In this document: positions 8,709 through 16,792 of the stretch, piece by piece
How positions within the stretch are numbered: the stretch's first letter is position 1
How the letters are laid out: each line of letters starts with the position of its first letter
Source: Kiritimatiellia bacterium
Lineage (GTDB): Bacteria; Verrucomicrobiota; Kiritimatiellia; UBA8416; JADHWI01
DNA: 64,000 nt
Assembly (NCBI GenBank): GCA_030744755.1
Contig: JASLPY010000002.1
Coordinates: 1-64,000 of the forward strand
Direction: 5' to 3'
The notes under the pieces: model-generated
The model's input: only the letters and a program-made list of their open reading frames with translations
What the model was told of the DNA's origin: nothing
Database searches by the model: none
Translations under genes and position numbers: made by a program

Positions 8709-9097
8709 CAGATTTCACCAATGGTGGGCGGGGTTTGTACCACAACGTGGGAATAATGCAACAATGAATCTGCATCTTTTTTCTTGTCCTTTACGCCGAT
8801 CTGTGATCGCCCATCAGCGCATTCTCTTCTCTCGTTAGTGCGGATAAAACACGAATGAAGCGTAAATCCTCTTTTCTCAACGGTGTGTTGCGCAAAGACG
8901 AAAGCGTTGGAATCAACTGTCCGCGAGGCCCCGGCACCAGAGCAAGCACGGTGTCCGGCAGGCGCGGACCCTCCCAGTTCTCGTGCAAAACGACGTCAAT
9001 CGGCGGGAGGGACGCCGGCCTCGGCGTCCGGATCCCATTTGCGAAACACGCCGTTAATACTTGAAATCATCTCCCAAAGTGCCAATATTGCCGCGGA
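8709..9097. other. Intergenic region between divergent genes
   Basis: About 390 bp between the divergent transglycosylase and nadD genes. The right half holds a family A repeat (8969-9027). I see no supported gene. Confidence 0.5.
8969..9027. repeat. Palindromic repeat, family A copy 2
   Basis: CCCTCCC (8969-8975) and GGGAGGG (9005-9011) form an outer inverted repeat. The GGGAGGG is followed by the hairpin GACGCCG-GCCT-CGGCGTC. The stretch GGGAGGG-W-CGCCGGCCTCGGCG is shared with 821-843, with only a compensated base pair changed in the stem. Confidence 0.6.
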
Positions 9098-9736
9098 ATG
9101 AACGAACGAGACCTCCGCACGAAGCCGCAGACCAGGCTTGGGATTCTTGGTGGGACCTTCAATCCCGTTCACATTGGTCACCTTATCCTTGCCCAGAACG
9201 CAATGGAGATTTTCGATCTGGCCAAGGTGTTGTTTGTGCCCTGTGACAACCCGCCTCACAAGGGCCGTTCTATGTTGCTGGAACCCCGGCATCGCCTGGC
9301 GATGCTGGAGCATGCGCTCGAAGGAGAACTGCGTTTCGATGTATGTGACGTTGAGATAGAGCGTGGCGGGATATCGTACACGGTTGATACGTTGACGGAA
9401 CTGGAACAGAGGTATCCCGATACCTCGCTTCATTTCATCGTGGGGACCGATACGTTAACAGAATTGCATACGTGGAAGGATATCTACAGGATTCTTGATA
9501 TGTGCACCTTTGTCTCTCTATGCAGGCCCGGTGCGGATGTTTCGAGAATCTCCCGGGAGAGTCTCCACCTGGATCCGCCATGGCCGGACCGTTTGCTTGC
9601 GAACGTGGCAACGGGCAGGCTGATAGATGTGTCGTCATCGGACATCAGGTACAGGGTGGCCGAGGGACTCAGTATCCGCTATCTTGTTCCCGATGCCGTC
9701 GAAATGTATATTGCTGAGCACGGATTATATACGTGA
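9098..9736 (+). CDS. nadD: Nicotinate-nucleotide adenylyltransferase
   Basis: NadD transfers AMP from ATP to nicotinate mononucleotide in NAD synthesis. The 212-residue protein has the nucleotidyltransferase signature GGTFNPVHIGH (18-28), a PPHKG segment, and the C-terminal SSSDIRYRV motif that contacts ATP. The neighbour rsfS starts 85 bp later; the nadD-rsfS pairing is common in bacteria and supports both calls. The ribosome site before this ATG is weak. Confidence 0.93.
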   Translation: MNERDLRTKPQTRLGILGGTFNPVHIGHLILAQNAMEIFDLAKVLFVPCDNPPHKGRSMLLEPRHRLAMLEHALEGELRFDVCDVEIERGGISYTVDTLTELEQRYPDTSLHFIVGTDTLTELHTWKDIYRILDMCTFVSLCRPGADVSRISRESLHLDPPWPDRLLANVATGRLIDVSSSDIRYRVAEGLSIRYLVPDAVEMYIAEHGLYT

Positions 9737-9821
9737 ACTACGTGCCGTCTCGTTCCCGTGAGCGGGTCGAATGGCGGCTTAAGTGATCTGAATTGAAAAG
9801 TACAGGGGAGTAAACATAATC

Positions 9822-10172
9822 GTGGAAACCGGTTCATTAGACCTGGCGAATGCCGCGGCGGAAATCCTTGAGTCCAAAAAGGGTGAGAACGTATCGATTC
9901 GCGATGTACGGGAGAATTCGGCAGTGACGGACTTCTATGTTGTTGCCTCAGGATTCAGCCCGCCTCACCTCAAAGCGATGTTCAACGAAGTGCAGCGGGG
10001 GCTCAAGAAAATCGGTGTGCGGTGCTACCGCAAGGCGGGTGACCCGGAATGTGGCTGGCTGGTTCTGGACTACATCGACGTCATCATACACATATTCTCG
10101 GATGAAGCTCGGTCATATTACGCAATCGAAGAGTTGTGGGAGCAGGGTCCAGCAGAAGAGCCTCCTCACTGA
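9822..10172 (+). CDS. rsfS: Ribosomal silencing factor RsfS
   Basis: RsfS binds ribosomal protein L14 and blocks subunit joining during starvation. The 116-residue protein shows the family core VRENSAVTDFYVVASG, followed by a GDPECGWLVLDYIDVIIHIF segment. Translation starts at GTG (9822) behind GGGGAG. Its last 89 bp overlap the 3' end of the convergent anti-sigma-like gene, which is unusual for two conserved reading frames. Confidence 0.92.
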   Translation: METGSLDLANAAAEILESKKGENVSIRDVRENSAVTDFYVVASGFSPPHLKAMFNEVQRGLKKIGVRCYRKAGDPECGWLVLDYIDVIIHIFSDEARSYYAIEELWEQGPAEEPPH

Positions 10173-10662
10173 AGATCTCTTCGGTTTCGAAACCCTCCAT
10201 GATCAGAAGCTGACGCGCAAGGGCGCGGACGCGTTCCTCCTCCATCTCCCCTGTGACCGCCTCATCCTGAACGTCCTCTTCGGATACCATTGCAACGAGA
10301 ACCTGCAACTGGCTAACTTGATCTGGTTGCTCCTCGTCGGGCACCAGCGCAAACCAACCGGTGACGGCAAGCGCCAGGGCCGCAGCACATGCGGCAAGCC
10401 GTACCGCCGGTCGCGTAAAGAGAATCCGGTTTCGGCCGGCCGGTTCCCGGGCTTCCGAGAGTATCCTTGATACGGTTTCCGGCGAGGGCTCGGCGGAGAC
10501 AAGGGCGTTCTGTGCCTGCAGGAAAAGATTGTCCAACTCCTCCCGGAGAGCCATGTTCTCGTCGCTCTGCGCAAGCAGCAGTTCCAACTCCGCCTTCTCG
10601 GCCGGGGCCAGCTCGCCTGACTGTGCGAGCAGGATCTTTCTTTCCAACTCTGATCGATTCAT
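10084..10662 (-). CDS. Single-pass membrane protein, probable anti-sigma factor
   Basis: A 192-residue protein starting with a helical region like those of anti-sigma proteins (MNRSELERKILLAQSGEL), one membrane helix (about 87-107), and an acidic exported tail. It has no zinc-binding HxxxCxxC anti-sigma motif. Its ATG overlaps the sigma factor stop as ATGA and has AAGGAG upstream, so translation is coupled. Position and topology, not sequence identity, suggest it holds the partner sigma factor at the membrane. The 3' end runs 89 bp into the convergent rsfS. Confidence 0.6.
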   Translation of the reverse strand: MNRSELERKILLAQSGELAPAEKAELELLLAQSDENMALREELDNLFLQAQNALVSAEPSPETVSRILSEAREPAGRNRILFTRPAVRLAACAAALALAVTGWFALVPDEEQPDQVSQLQVLVAMVSEEDVQDEAVTGEMEEERVRALARQLLIMEGFETEEIFSEEALLLDPAPTTLRLRNMTELHPRICV

Positions 10663-11288
10663 GATGCGACTCCTTCGGCAACTGTCTCGCGAGCGCCGGT
10701 CTTCGTGTTCTCGCTGGGATTTGTTAATTCAACATAATCTTCTTTCAAAGCGCGGCGCAACTTGTGCAGCGCGTATTGCATTCTCGCCAGGGCGGTGTTT
10801 ATCGATGTCTTCTGGATCCGCGCGATCTCCTTGAACGGGACATTCGCCTGTACCCGCAACAGGAACACTTCTTTCTGTTCTATAGGCAAAGTGTTCACCT
10901 CCTCGGCAATTCTGTTGCCAAGCTCGTTTGCCTGCGCGGACATCGCAGGATTTGGCGTTCCGGCCGGCAAACGGTCGACGAGCGGGCTTCCTTTATCGCT
11001 TTCCACGTCCAGCACCAGGGAAGGCCGTTTTCGACGCCCACGGTCTATGATAAGGTTTCGGGCAATTGTCACGAGCCATCCGAAAAAGCTCCCTTTCCTG
11101 TAGCGATGGGCCTTCTTTATGACCCTCAGCCACACCTCCTGAAACACCTCATCCGCCTCGGCCATGTTCGGTGTCATATTAAGTATGTAGGAGAAAAGCG
11201 GCCTGCGGTACCGGTCAACAAGCTGCGCAAGAGCATCCGCCTGCCCTTCGCGATAGCATGAAAGCAACTCATAGTCGGTCGATTCCAT
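10659..11288 (-). CDS. ECF-type RNA polymerase sigma factor
   Basis: A 209-residue sigma-70 family protein. Region 2 includes DEVFQEVWLRVIKKAHRY and FFGWLVTIARNLIIDRGRR. Region 4 includes LPIEQKEVFLLRVQANVPFKEIA and the helix-turn-helix segment SINTALARMQYALHKLRRAL. A linker of about 40 residues joins them, and a 25-residue Thr/Glu-rich tail follows. It overlaps the next gene by 4 bp, giving a classic sigma/anti-sigma pair. The target promoters are unknown. Confidence 0.9.
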   Translation of the reverse strand: MESTDYELLSCYREGQADALAQLVDRYRRPLFSYILNMTPNMAEADEVFQEVWLRVIKKAHRYRKGSFFGWLVTIARNLIIDRGRRKRPSLVLDVESDKGSPLVDRLPAGTPNPAMSAQANELGNRIAEEVNTLPIEQKEVFLLRVQANVPFKEIARIQKTSINTALARMQYALHKLRRALKEDYVELTNPSENTKTGARETVAEGVAS

Positions 11289-11344
11289 TGTCTAGGCTTC
11301 TTCTCCTTAACCCCCTCGGACATATAACGCGCGGTGATGCCTGT

Positions 11345-12034
11345 TTATTGCCCGACTATCTTCCCTATATGGGCAAACGCTTCGGAGCAATACGCCGCGA
11401 TGATCCGGGTTTCGTCCGACATGATGCCTACCGTCTCTTCCAGCGTCACGTCCGAAACCACGACTATCCATACCAGGATACCAAGTACGTTGAGAAAGAA
11501 AATGAACGTATATGAGAAGACGTACCCGCAGTCCCGTATGTCTGTCTGGTGCTGCAAAAGGGTACTGATGGTGAACGTGAAATGAAACCCCCATGTCAGT
11601 CCGATGAGCCCGAACCAGAACACGTAGTAATCCGCCACCGGCAGAAATATGGAAAGGATACAATAGGCAGCAATGACAATTACCGTGTAGAGAGGGAAGA
11701 AATACGGGGCCAGCATAACGAGGAAGTTGCTCTTGGACAATACAACCGAACCACTGTCCTCCGCAACCTTGATCCCATGCACGACAGCGCCCGACATCCA
11801 TGCCCATAGGGCGTGCGTAAGTTCGTGGGCCAGGATATAGGATCTGACCGGGCGTGGAAGGGTGAAGTAGAGAAAAAGCCATAGGCAGAATCCCACGACG
11901 ATCGCCCATTCCGCCGGGGTCGCTGCCCCTGCGCCATCGGGGTGGGTGGAAAGCAGAATCCCGAACAGCGCTTTCGTCGCCGCAAAGCAAAGCGGCAAAA
12001 GCAGGAATCCAGCAATTAATCTTACAATTCTCAT
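11345..12034 (-). CDS. Integral membrane protein with HExxH motif (M50-like)
   Basis: About 229 residues with six to seven hydrophobic segments. HELTH (70-74) lies at the end of a helix, as in site-2/M50-type membrane metalloproteases, and a second helix may supply an acidic ligand. A clear NPDG motif is not seen, so catalysis is uncertain. ATG at 12034 is preferred over the GTG one codon earlier, and AGGGGT lies upstream. It lies just upstream of the ECF gene on the same strand, so regulated proteolysis of the anti-sigma-like protein is a possible but unproven role. Confidence 0.6.
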   Translation of the reverse strand: MRIVRLIAGFLLLPLCFAATKALFGILLSTHPDGAGAATPAEWAIVVGFCLWLFLYFTLPRPVRSYILAHELTHALWAWMSGAVVHGIKVAEDSGSVVLSKSNFLVMLAPYFFPLYTVIVIAAYCILSIFLPVADYYVFWFGLIGLTWGFHFTFTISTLLQHQTDIRDCGYVFSYTFIFFLNVLGILVWIVVVSDVTLEETVGIMSDETRIIAAYCSEAFAHIGKIVGQ

Positions 12035-12156
12035 CACGTTTTACCCCTGCATCATGCCGCATCAACTACTCCAAGACAAACATGGAAAACCAGAACCAAA
12101 TGGCCGGCCGCGGGTGATTCTCAGAGAAGAATCGGCAGAATAACCAAAAAAATAGG

Positions 12157-12184
12157 TTGACCGTGGGCCCTTCAGCGCTATTAT
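12157..12184 (+). promoter_or_regulatory. Putative rpsT promoter
   Basis: TTGACC (12157-12162) and TATTAT (12179-12184) are 16 bp apart and lie 55 bp upstream of the rpsT start codon. This is a good sigma-70-type match for a strongly expressed ribosomal gene. Confidence 0.6.
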
Positions 12185-12238
12185 TGCCGAGCTTTTTACC
12201 TCCAGGATCGAGAATACTAGCAAGGAGAAGGCAAGAAC

Positions 12239-12493
12239 ATGCCTACGACTAAGAGCGCAATTAAGTGGATAAAGACATCCGAGAAGAGACGTCAGAGCAA
12301 CAAGGCCGTCAATAGCCGCACAAAATCAAGCCAGAAGAAGTTTCTGAGTTCCCTGGAAGACAAGGGCGCAGCGGAGCAATCCCTGAAGGAATACTTCTCT
12401 GTCCTGGACAAAGCGGTAAAAAAAGGCGTGATCAAGCGCAACACGGCTGCAAGGCGTAAATCTGCCGCTGCCAAGAAAGTGGCCGCCATATAG
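12239..12493 (+). CDS. rpsT: 30S ribosomal protein S20
   Basis: S20 binds 16S rRNA in the small subunit. The 84-residue, strongly basic protein has the typical pattern: a Ser/Lys-rich N-terminus with KRRQSN-type residues (KTSEKRRQSNKAVNSRTKS), then two long helices, ending in NTAARRKSAAAKKVAA. AAGGAG lies upstream of the ATG. It is the first gene of a run with pcnB and a dinG-type helicase. Confidence 0.95.
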   Translation: MPTTKSAIKWIKTSEKRRQSNKAVNSRTKSSQKKFLSSLEDKGAAEQSLKEYFSVLDKAVKKGVIKRNTAARRKSAAAKKVAAI

Positions 12494-12578
12494 AGCTGGT
12501 CGCTCTTCCGCCAGCCCCTGTAACGTACTATCGTTTCCGGTCGGGTTGTGCCCTGTCGTAGCCCGCGAACTGACGCCC

Positions 12579-12635
12579 TCATCAACCATCAACCATTTAC
12601 CATCAACCATCGCGTTTTCCGCGAATGCGGAAAAC
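12579..12635. repeat. ATCAACCAT tandem repeat with adjacent hairpin, family D copy 1
   Basis: Three near-tandem copies of ATCAACCAT (12581-12610) are followed by the perfect hairpin GTTTTCCGC-GAAT-GCGGAAAAC (12614-12635). The same tandem word occurs on the other strand at 21999-22022, again beside a hairpin. The element separates rpsT from pcnB. Confidence 0.6.
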
Positions 12636-12712
12636 CCGCCCCCCATATCGCAATTGCCCTGCAGGGCTTTTCGTCGTACTCTCTGTTTTTGGATTCCTTA
12701 AACGGCAGGAAC

Positions 12713-14095
12713 ATGGCTGCGAGCAAACCAATAATCAGAAAAAGATCCGATCATCGTGTGTCGAGGAAGAACATTGATCCCGATGCATTGAAAGTGCTCT
12801 ATCGTCTGAGCCGTCACGGGTACATCGCATACCTTGTCGGTGGAAGCGTGCGGGATCTCCTTCTCCACCGCAACCCCAAGGACTTCGATATCAGCACGGA
12901 TGCCCATCCGCGTCAGATCAAGAGACTGTTTCGCAATTGCTTTCTCATTGGCCGTCGGTTCCGTCTCGCCCATATTCGTTTCGGGCAGAAAGTCATAGAA
13001 ACCAGCACGTTCAGGAGAGAACCTGTTCCCATGGACCCCGCGGCGCCTGCCACGGACCTGTATCAGCACCAGAACAACACGTTCGGGACCCCTTCGGAAG
13101 ATGCCCACCGGAGGGATTTCACCGTTAACGGGCTGTTCTACGACATAAAGACTTTCAGCGTGATTGATCACGTGGGTGGGCTCAGAGATCTCGACAAGCA
13201 TCTGATCCGGTCAATAGGAGATCCCAATATACGTTTCCGCGAAGATCCGGTCAGAATGCTCAGGGCCGTCCGGTTTGCTTCACGCCTGGGCTTCAAAATA
13301 GAGTCGGGGACCTACAAAGCACTGCTGAAACACCACAAGGATATCACCAAGGCCTCGGCGCCCCGGTTGATCGAGGATATTGCCAAGCTGTTCGCATTCC
13401 GCTCCGGCGAGAAAGCGTTCAGGATGCTTCGTGAATCGAAGCTTATGGCCGATCTCCTTCCCGAGCTGGCCGCCTACCTGGAGGAGTCATCTTCGGACGG
13501 AGGGGAACTGATGTGGGCCTGCCTGAATGCGCTTGATTCCCTTTCCTTGCCGAAAGGCGAGGAACCCAACCTGGCCCTTCGCATGGCCACCCTTTGCTAC
13601 GCGATGTTCCAGGACCGCCTGTGCTTTCTTCGGGAACACCAGCGGAAAGTCGTTTACGCAGACATTGCGCGGGATATTGTGGGCAAAGTGGCCAAGCACC
13701 TTAAGATCCCGAAGAAAATCCAATACGAAATGGCCGGCTTGCTTGCGTCCCAGCGGCGTATCGAGGACCCGTCCCTGCGCTTCTCAAAAAGAAAGTTCAT
13801 GTCACAACCCATCTTTCCCAACGCTTTGCGCCTCTACGAAATCCGTGTTGCCGCCGCCGATGGGGACAAGTCTCAACTGGGCCGCTGGTTGGGCCTGTAT
13901 AAAGATTTTAAGGAAAGCGGAGGGCGGTCCGGGGAAGACACGGCGCACAAGCAGCGCAGGAGCGGCGGCAGACGTGGCGGCAGGCGCAGGAGAAGACCCC
14001 CCAGGGGGCCGCGCAGCCAGGGCACGGGTGGCCGTGCTTCGACACCCCGTCGGAATCAATCGGGCGGAACTGGGCACAGGGCCACTTCGGGATAG
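12713..14095 (+). CDS. pcnB: Poly(A) polymerase with Arg/Gly-rich tail
   Basis: PcnB adds 3' poly(A) tails to RNA and targets it for decay. The 460-residue protein has the class II nucleotidyltransferase signature LVGGSVRDLLL (41-51), the catalytic Asp57 and Asp59 in DFDIST, and the RRDFTVNGLFYD motif. It lacks a CCA-enzyme HD domain. The start at 12713 puts the fold at the N-terminus; the frame stays open upstream, but that part is repeat sequence. The last 58 residues or so are very rich in Arg and Gly (RRSGGRRGGRRRRR), a likely RNA-binding tail. The helicase gene follows after 8 bp. Confidence 0.88.
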   Translation: MAASKPIIRKRSDHRVSRKNIDPDALKVLYRLSRHGYIAYLVGGSVRDLLLHRNPKDFDISTDAHPRQIKRLFRNCFLIGRRFRLAHIRFGQKVIETSTFRREPVPMDPAAPATDLYQHQNNTFGTPSEDAHRRDFTVNGLFYDIKTFSVIDHVGGLRDLDKHLIRSIGDPNIRFREDPVRMLRAVRFASRLGFKIESGTYKALLKHHKDITKASAPRLIEDIAKLFAFRSGEKAFRMLRESKLMADLLPELAAYLEESSSDGGELMWACLNALDSLSLPKGEEPNLALRMATLCYAMFQDRLCFLREHQRKVVYADIARDIVGKVAKHLKIPKKIQYEMAGLLASQRRIEDPSLRFSKRKFMSQPIFPNALRLYEIRVAAADGDKSQLGRWLGLYKDFKESGGRSGEDTAHKQRRSGGRRGGRRRRRPPRGPRSQGTGGRASTPRRNQSGGTGHRATSG

Positions 14096-14103
14096 GGATT
14101 TTG

Positions 14104-16527
14104 GTGGAACCACAGACCAACACGAACGACCGTTTATCCGCTAATCTCGACGGCGGAAAAGATTTCTGGAAGTCCCTCGTCTCGCGAATTCCCGATCTCC
14201 CCCTACCCCTGGTAAGGGCGATTGCCGAGCTTTTGACAGGTCTTGGCCGGGAACCTTACAAGAAGATCGGCCGGGATGCCGGGGAGAGACTCGGGCAGGA
14301 ACGTGCCGAGTGTTTCTTGTCCGACATATTCCCTTCCGCGCCACTGCCTCGACCCGGCCCCGAAAGACAGGAGCCCCGCCCGATAGAGCCCGTAGACCCC
14401 GAAATGGTCGGTGAGATGCTGGGGCCTGGCGGCGCGTTTGCCGTACAGCTGACCGGGTATGAGCACCGTTCCGGCCAGATCGAGATGGCCCGCGCCGTGA
14501 CGGGCTGTCTCAATTCTTCAAAGCACCTCATGGTTGAAGGTGGCACCGGCATTGGCAAGAGCCTCGCGTACCTCGTTCCGTCTGTTCTCTGGTCGCTTGT
14601 CAACGGCAGACCGGTAGTTGTCAGTACAAACACGAAGAACCTGCAGCATCAGCTTTTCGGTAAAGACCTTCCCCTGATACGAAAAGTGATGGATTCGGAC
14701 TTCAGGGCGGCCCTCATTAAGGGGCGAATGAACTACCTGTGCCTGCGCAAAACACTTTTTGCCGTCGAACATCCGCTTTCGGAACTGACTCCGGAAGAGC
14801 GACCAAAGATGGTCCGGCTGCTTTGCTGGGTTGCCGGTTCAGAAACCGGCGACCTGTCGGAATGCCCGACATGGGACAAGAAGACTTCACGAGCCCTTGG
14901 CCTGACGGTAACGGCCACGGGAGAGGAATGCATGGGCCGCGCCTGCAGGATGTCCAGAAAATGCTTCCTTCTCAGGGCACGGGCAAAAGCACAAACCGCG
15001 GACCTCGTGGTTGCCAACCACGCCCTGATATTCGCGGAGATGGGGATGACAAGTCCTGCGCTGCCGCCGTTTTCGCATGTTGTCTTTGACGAGGCGCACA
15101 ACCTCGAAGAAGCCGCCACAAAGCATTTCTCGGTAGAGCTCTCAATGCCAAGGGTCAAGTTCGAGTTAAGCAGGATATGGCGTCCGAAAGGAAAGCACGA
15201 CGGGCTTGGTCTCATCCCTGGAGTAACCCGGCAGGTTGAGAGCGGAGCTTTCGCCGGGGACGAACGAATCAAAACCGACACCATTAGTGACGCCTGGGCC
15301 GTTGTGGATTCGGTAAAACGCGTTGACAGGAGCGCATCCACGTTTTTCGATGCGCTGGCGGTTATTGTGGGCAAGAAGGAGAGCACCCTGCGTATATATG
15401 CGGGTGACCACGAATCTTCACGGTGGTCATCGGCCATGTCGGCGAAAGAGGATCTTCAAAAATCGGTGCGCGAAATCATCGCTGACATCGAAAAACTCAC
15501 GGGATCACTGAAAGCACTTGAATGCGATGGTCTTCCCTTTCACCTGGAGGCCGTTCACGATCTTGAGGGTGCGGTTTGCCAGCTTCACGAGCTTTGTACG
15601 GACATGGATTTCGTTCTAGACGCCGCCGCCGAGGATTTCGTGTTCTGGATAGAAAAGGCGGACAGACGACAGGGTAAAGCCAGGGCCTGGGGGGCCCCGG
15701 TGAGCGTCGGAGACCGCCTCGAGAACGATCTTTATTCGCAGAAAGAATGTGTAGTCTTCTCTTCAGCAACGCTGTCCGTGAACGGATCCTACGACTTCTT
15801 GAAGAAGCGGATAGGGATAGATGCAATACCGCCGGGCAGGCTCGTGGAACTGGACGCAGGTTCTCCTTTTGACTACCGCAGACAATGCATGGTTGCCGTT
15901 CCCGCCTTCCTCCCTGAACCCTCTGAAGCGGGGGCTGACTACGCGGGCGAACTCGGGGCTCTTATGGCAGCGATATTCGAAAGAACCCGGGGCCGGGGAA
16001 TGGTCCTTTTCACCAGCTACCAAATGCTGCGCGAGACCACAGACGTAGTCCGGGACAAGCTCGAAGGCCATGGCATCCAGGTGCTCGCGCAGGGGGAATC
16101 CGGTTCGCGAGAAGCAATCACTGCCGCGTTCAAGGAGGATATAGAGTCGGTTCTGATGGGAACCCATTCTTTCTGGGAGGGCGTTGATGCTGTTGGAGAA
16201 ACGCTCTCGTGCCTCGTGGTTGCCCGCCTGCCGTTTGCCGTGTTCACAGACCCCATCATTGCCGCGAGATGCGAGCAGATCGACAACCGCGGGGGAAGCT
16301 CATTTATAGAATACTCGGTGCCGAGTGCGGTGATCCGTTTTCGCCAGGGCTTTGGCCGGCTGATCAGGCATCGTACAGATCGTGGAGTTGTCATAGTGGC
16401 CGACCGCCGCATCGTTACAAAACGCTACGGATCCTGGTTCAGAAACAGCCTTCCTTCCAAGACGGTCAGGTTCGGGGACGCCGACACCATGATTGAGGCA
16501 GTCGAGGGCTTTCTGGGGGAAGTCTGA
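14104..16527 (+). CDS. DinG/XPD-family iron-sulfur DNA helicase
   Basis: An ATP-dependent 5'-3' DNA helicase of superfamily 2, about 807 residues. It has Walker A EGGTGIGKS (near 146-154), a DEAH box (near 330-333), and four cysteines spaced for a 4Fe-4S cluster (near 214, 277, 282 and 288). The C-terminal helicase motifs GMVLFTSYQMLRE and QGFGRLIRHRTDRGVV are intact. About 95 residues precede the helicase core, with no clear homology. The start is GTG at 14104 or TTG at 14101, only a few bases after pcnB, so translation is likely coupled. Confidence 0.9.
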   Translation: MEPQTNTNDRLSANLDGGKDFWKSLVSRIPDLPLPLVRAIAELLTGLGREPYKKIGRDAGERLGQERAECFLSDIFPSAPLPRPGPERQEPRPIEPVDPEMVGEMLGPGGAFAVQLTGYEHRSGQIEMARAVTGCLNSSKHLMVEGGTGIGKSLAYLVPSVLWSLVNGRPVVVSTNTKNLQHQLFGKDLPLIRKVMDSDFRAALIKGRMNYLCLRKTLFAVEHPLSELTPEERPKMVRLLCWVAGSETGDLSECPTWDKKTSRALGLTVTATGEECMGRACRMSRKCFLLRARAKAQTADLVVANHALIFAEMGMTSPALPPFSHVVFDEAHNLEEAATKHFSVELSMPRVKFELSRIWRPKGKHDGLGLIPGVTRQVESGAFAGDERIKTDTISDAWAVVDSVKRVDRSASTFFDALAVIVGKKESTLRIYAGDHESSRWSSAMSAKEDLQKSVREIIADIEKLTGSLKALECDGLPFHLEAVHDLEGAVCQLHELCTDMDFVLDAAAEDFVFWIEKADRRQGKARAWGAPVSVGDRLENDLYSQKECVVFSSATLSVNGSYDFLKKRIGIDAIPPGRLVELDAGSPFDYRRQCMVAVPAFLPEPSEAGADYAGELGALMAAIFERTRGRGMVLFTSYQMLRETTDVVRDKLEGHGIQVLAQGESGSREAITAAFKEDIESVLMGTHSFWEGVDAVGETLSCLVVARLPFAVFTDPIIAARCEQIDNRGGSSFIEYSVPSAVIRFRQGFGRLIRHRTDRGVVIVADRRIVTKRYGSWFRNSLPSKTVRFGDADTMIEAVEGFLGEV

Positions 16528-16586
16528 GGTACAGCACGGGTCGATCAAGGGCCGATGTTCGATAAGAGTGGCCACAGATTGTGCTG

Positions 16587-16758
16587 GAGAACCCACCCCG
16601 TCTCGCCTGCGGCGATCCACCCCTCCGGAGGAGGGGATTTGGGATCAACGTCCAACGCCCGAGTTCGATGATAAGTAACCTCTCAGCGAAAAGATCTCCC
16701 ACATTTAAGAGCCCCTCCTCGGAGGGGTGGATCGCCGCGGGCGAGACGGGGTGGGTTG
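16587..16758. repeat. Inverted pair of family B repeats enclosing a family C word
   Basis: GAGAACCCACCCC...GAGGGGA (16587-16637) recurs inverted as CCCCTCC...GGGGTGGGTT (16712-16758). Each arm is itself partly palindromic around CCCCTCCGGAGGAGGGG. Between them lies ATCAACGTCCAACGCCC (16643-16659), the reverse complement of the minisatellite word at 45485-45525. The pair fills the space between the convergent helicase and AICAR transformylase genes and could act as a bidirectional terminator. Confidence 0.75.
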
Positions 16759-16792
16759 GTCTCGCAGAACATGAAACTGTCTTAACCCCGTA

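Noticed and set aside
12548-12712. Upstream extension of pcnB
   Set aside because: The extra 55 codons are made of family D repeat and hairpin sequence and precede the conserved start of the enzyme.
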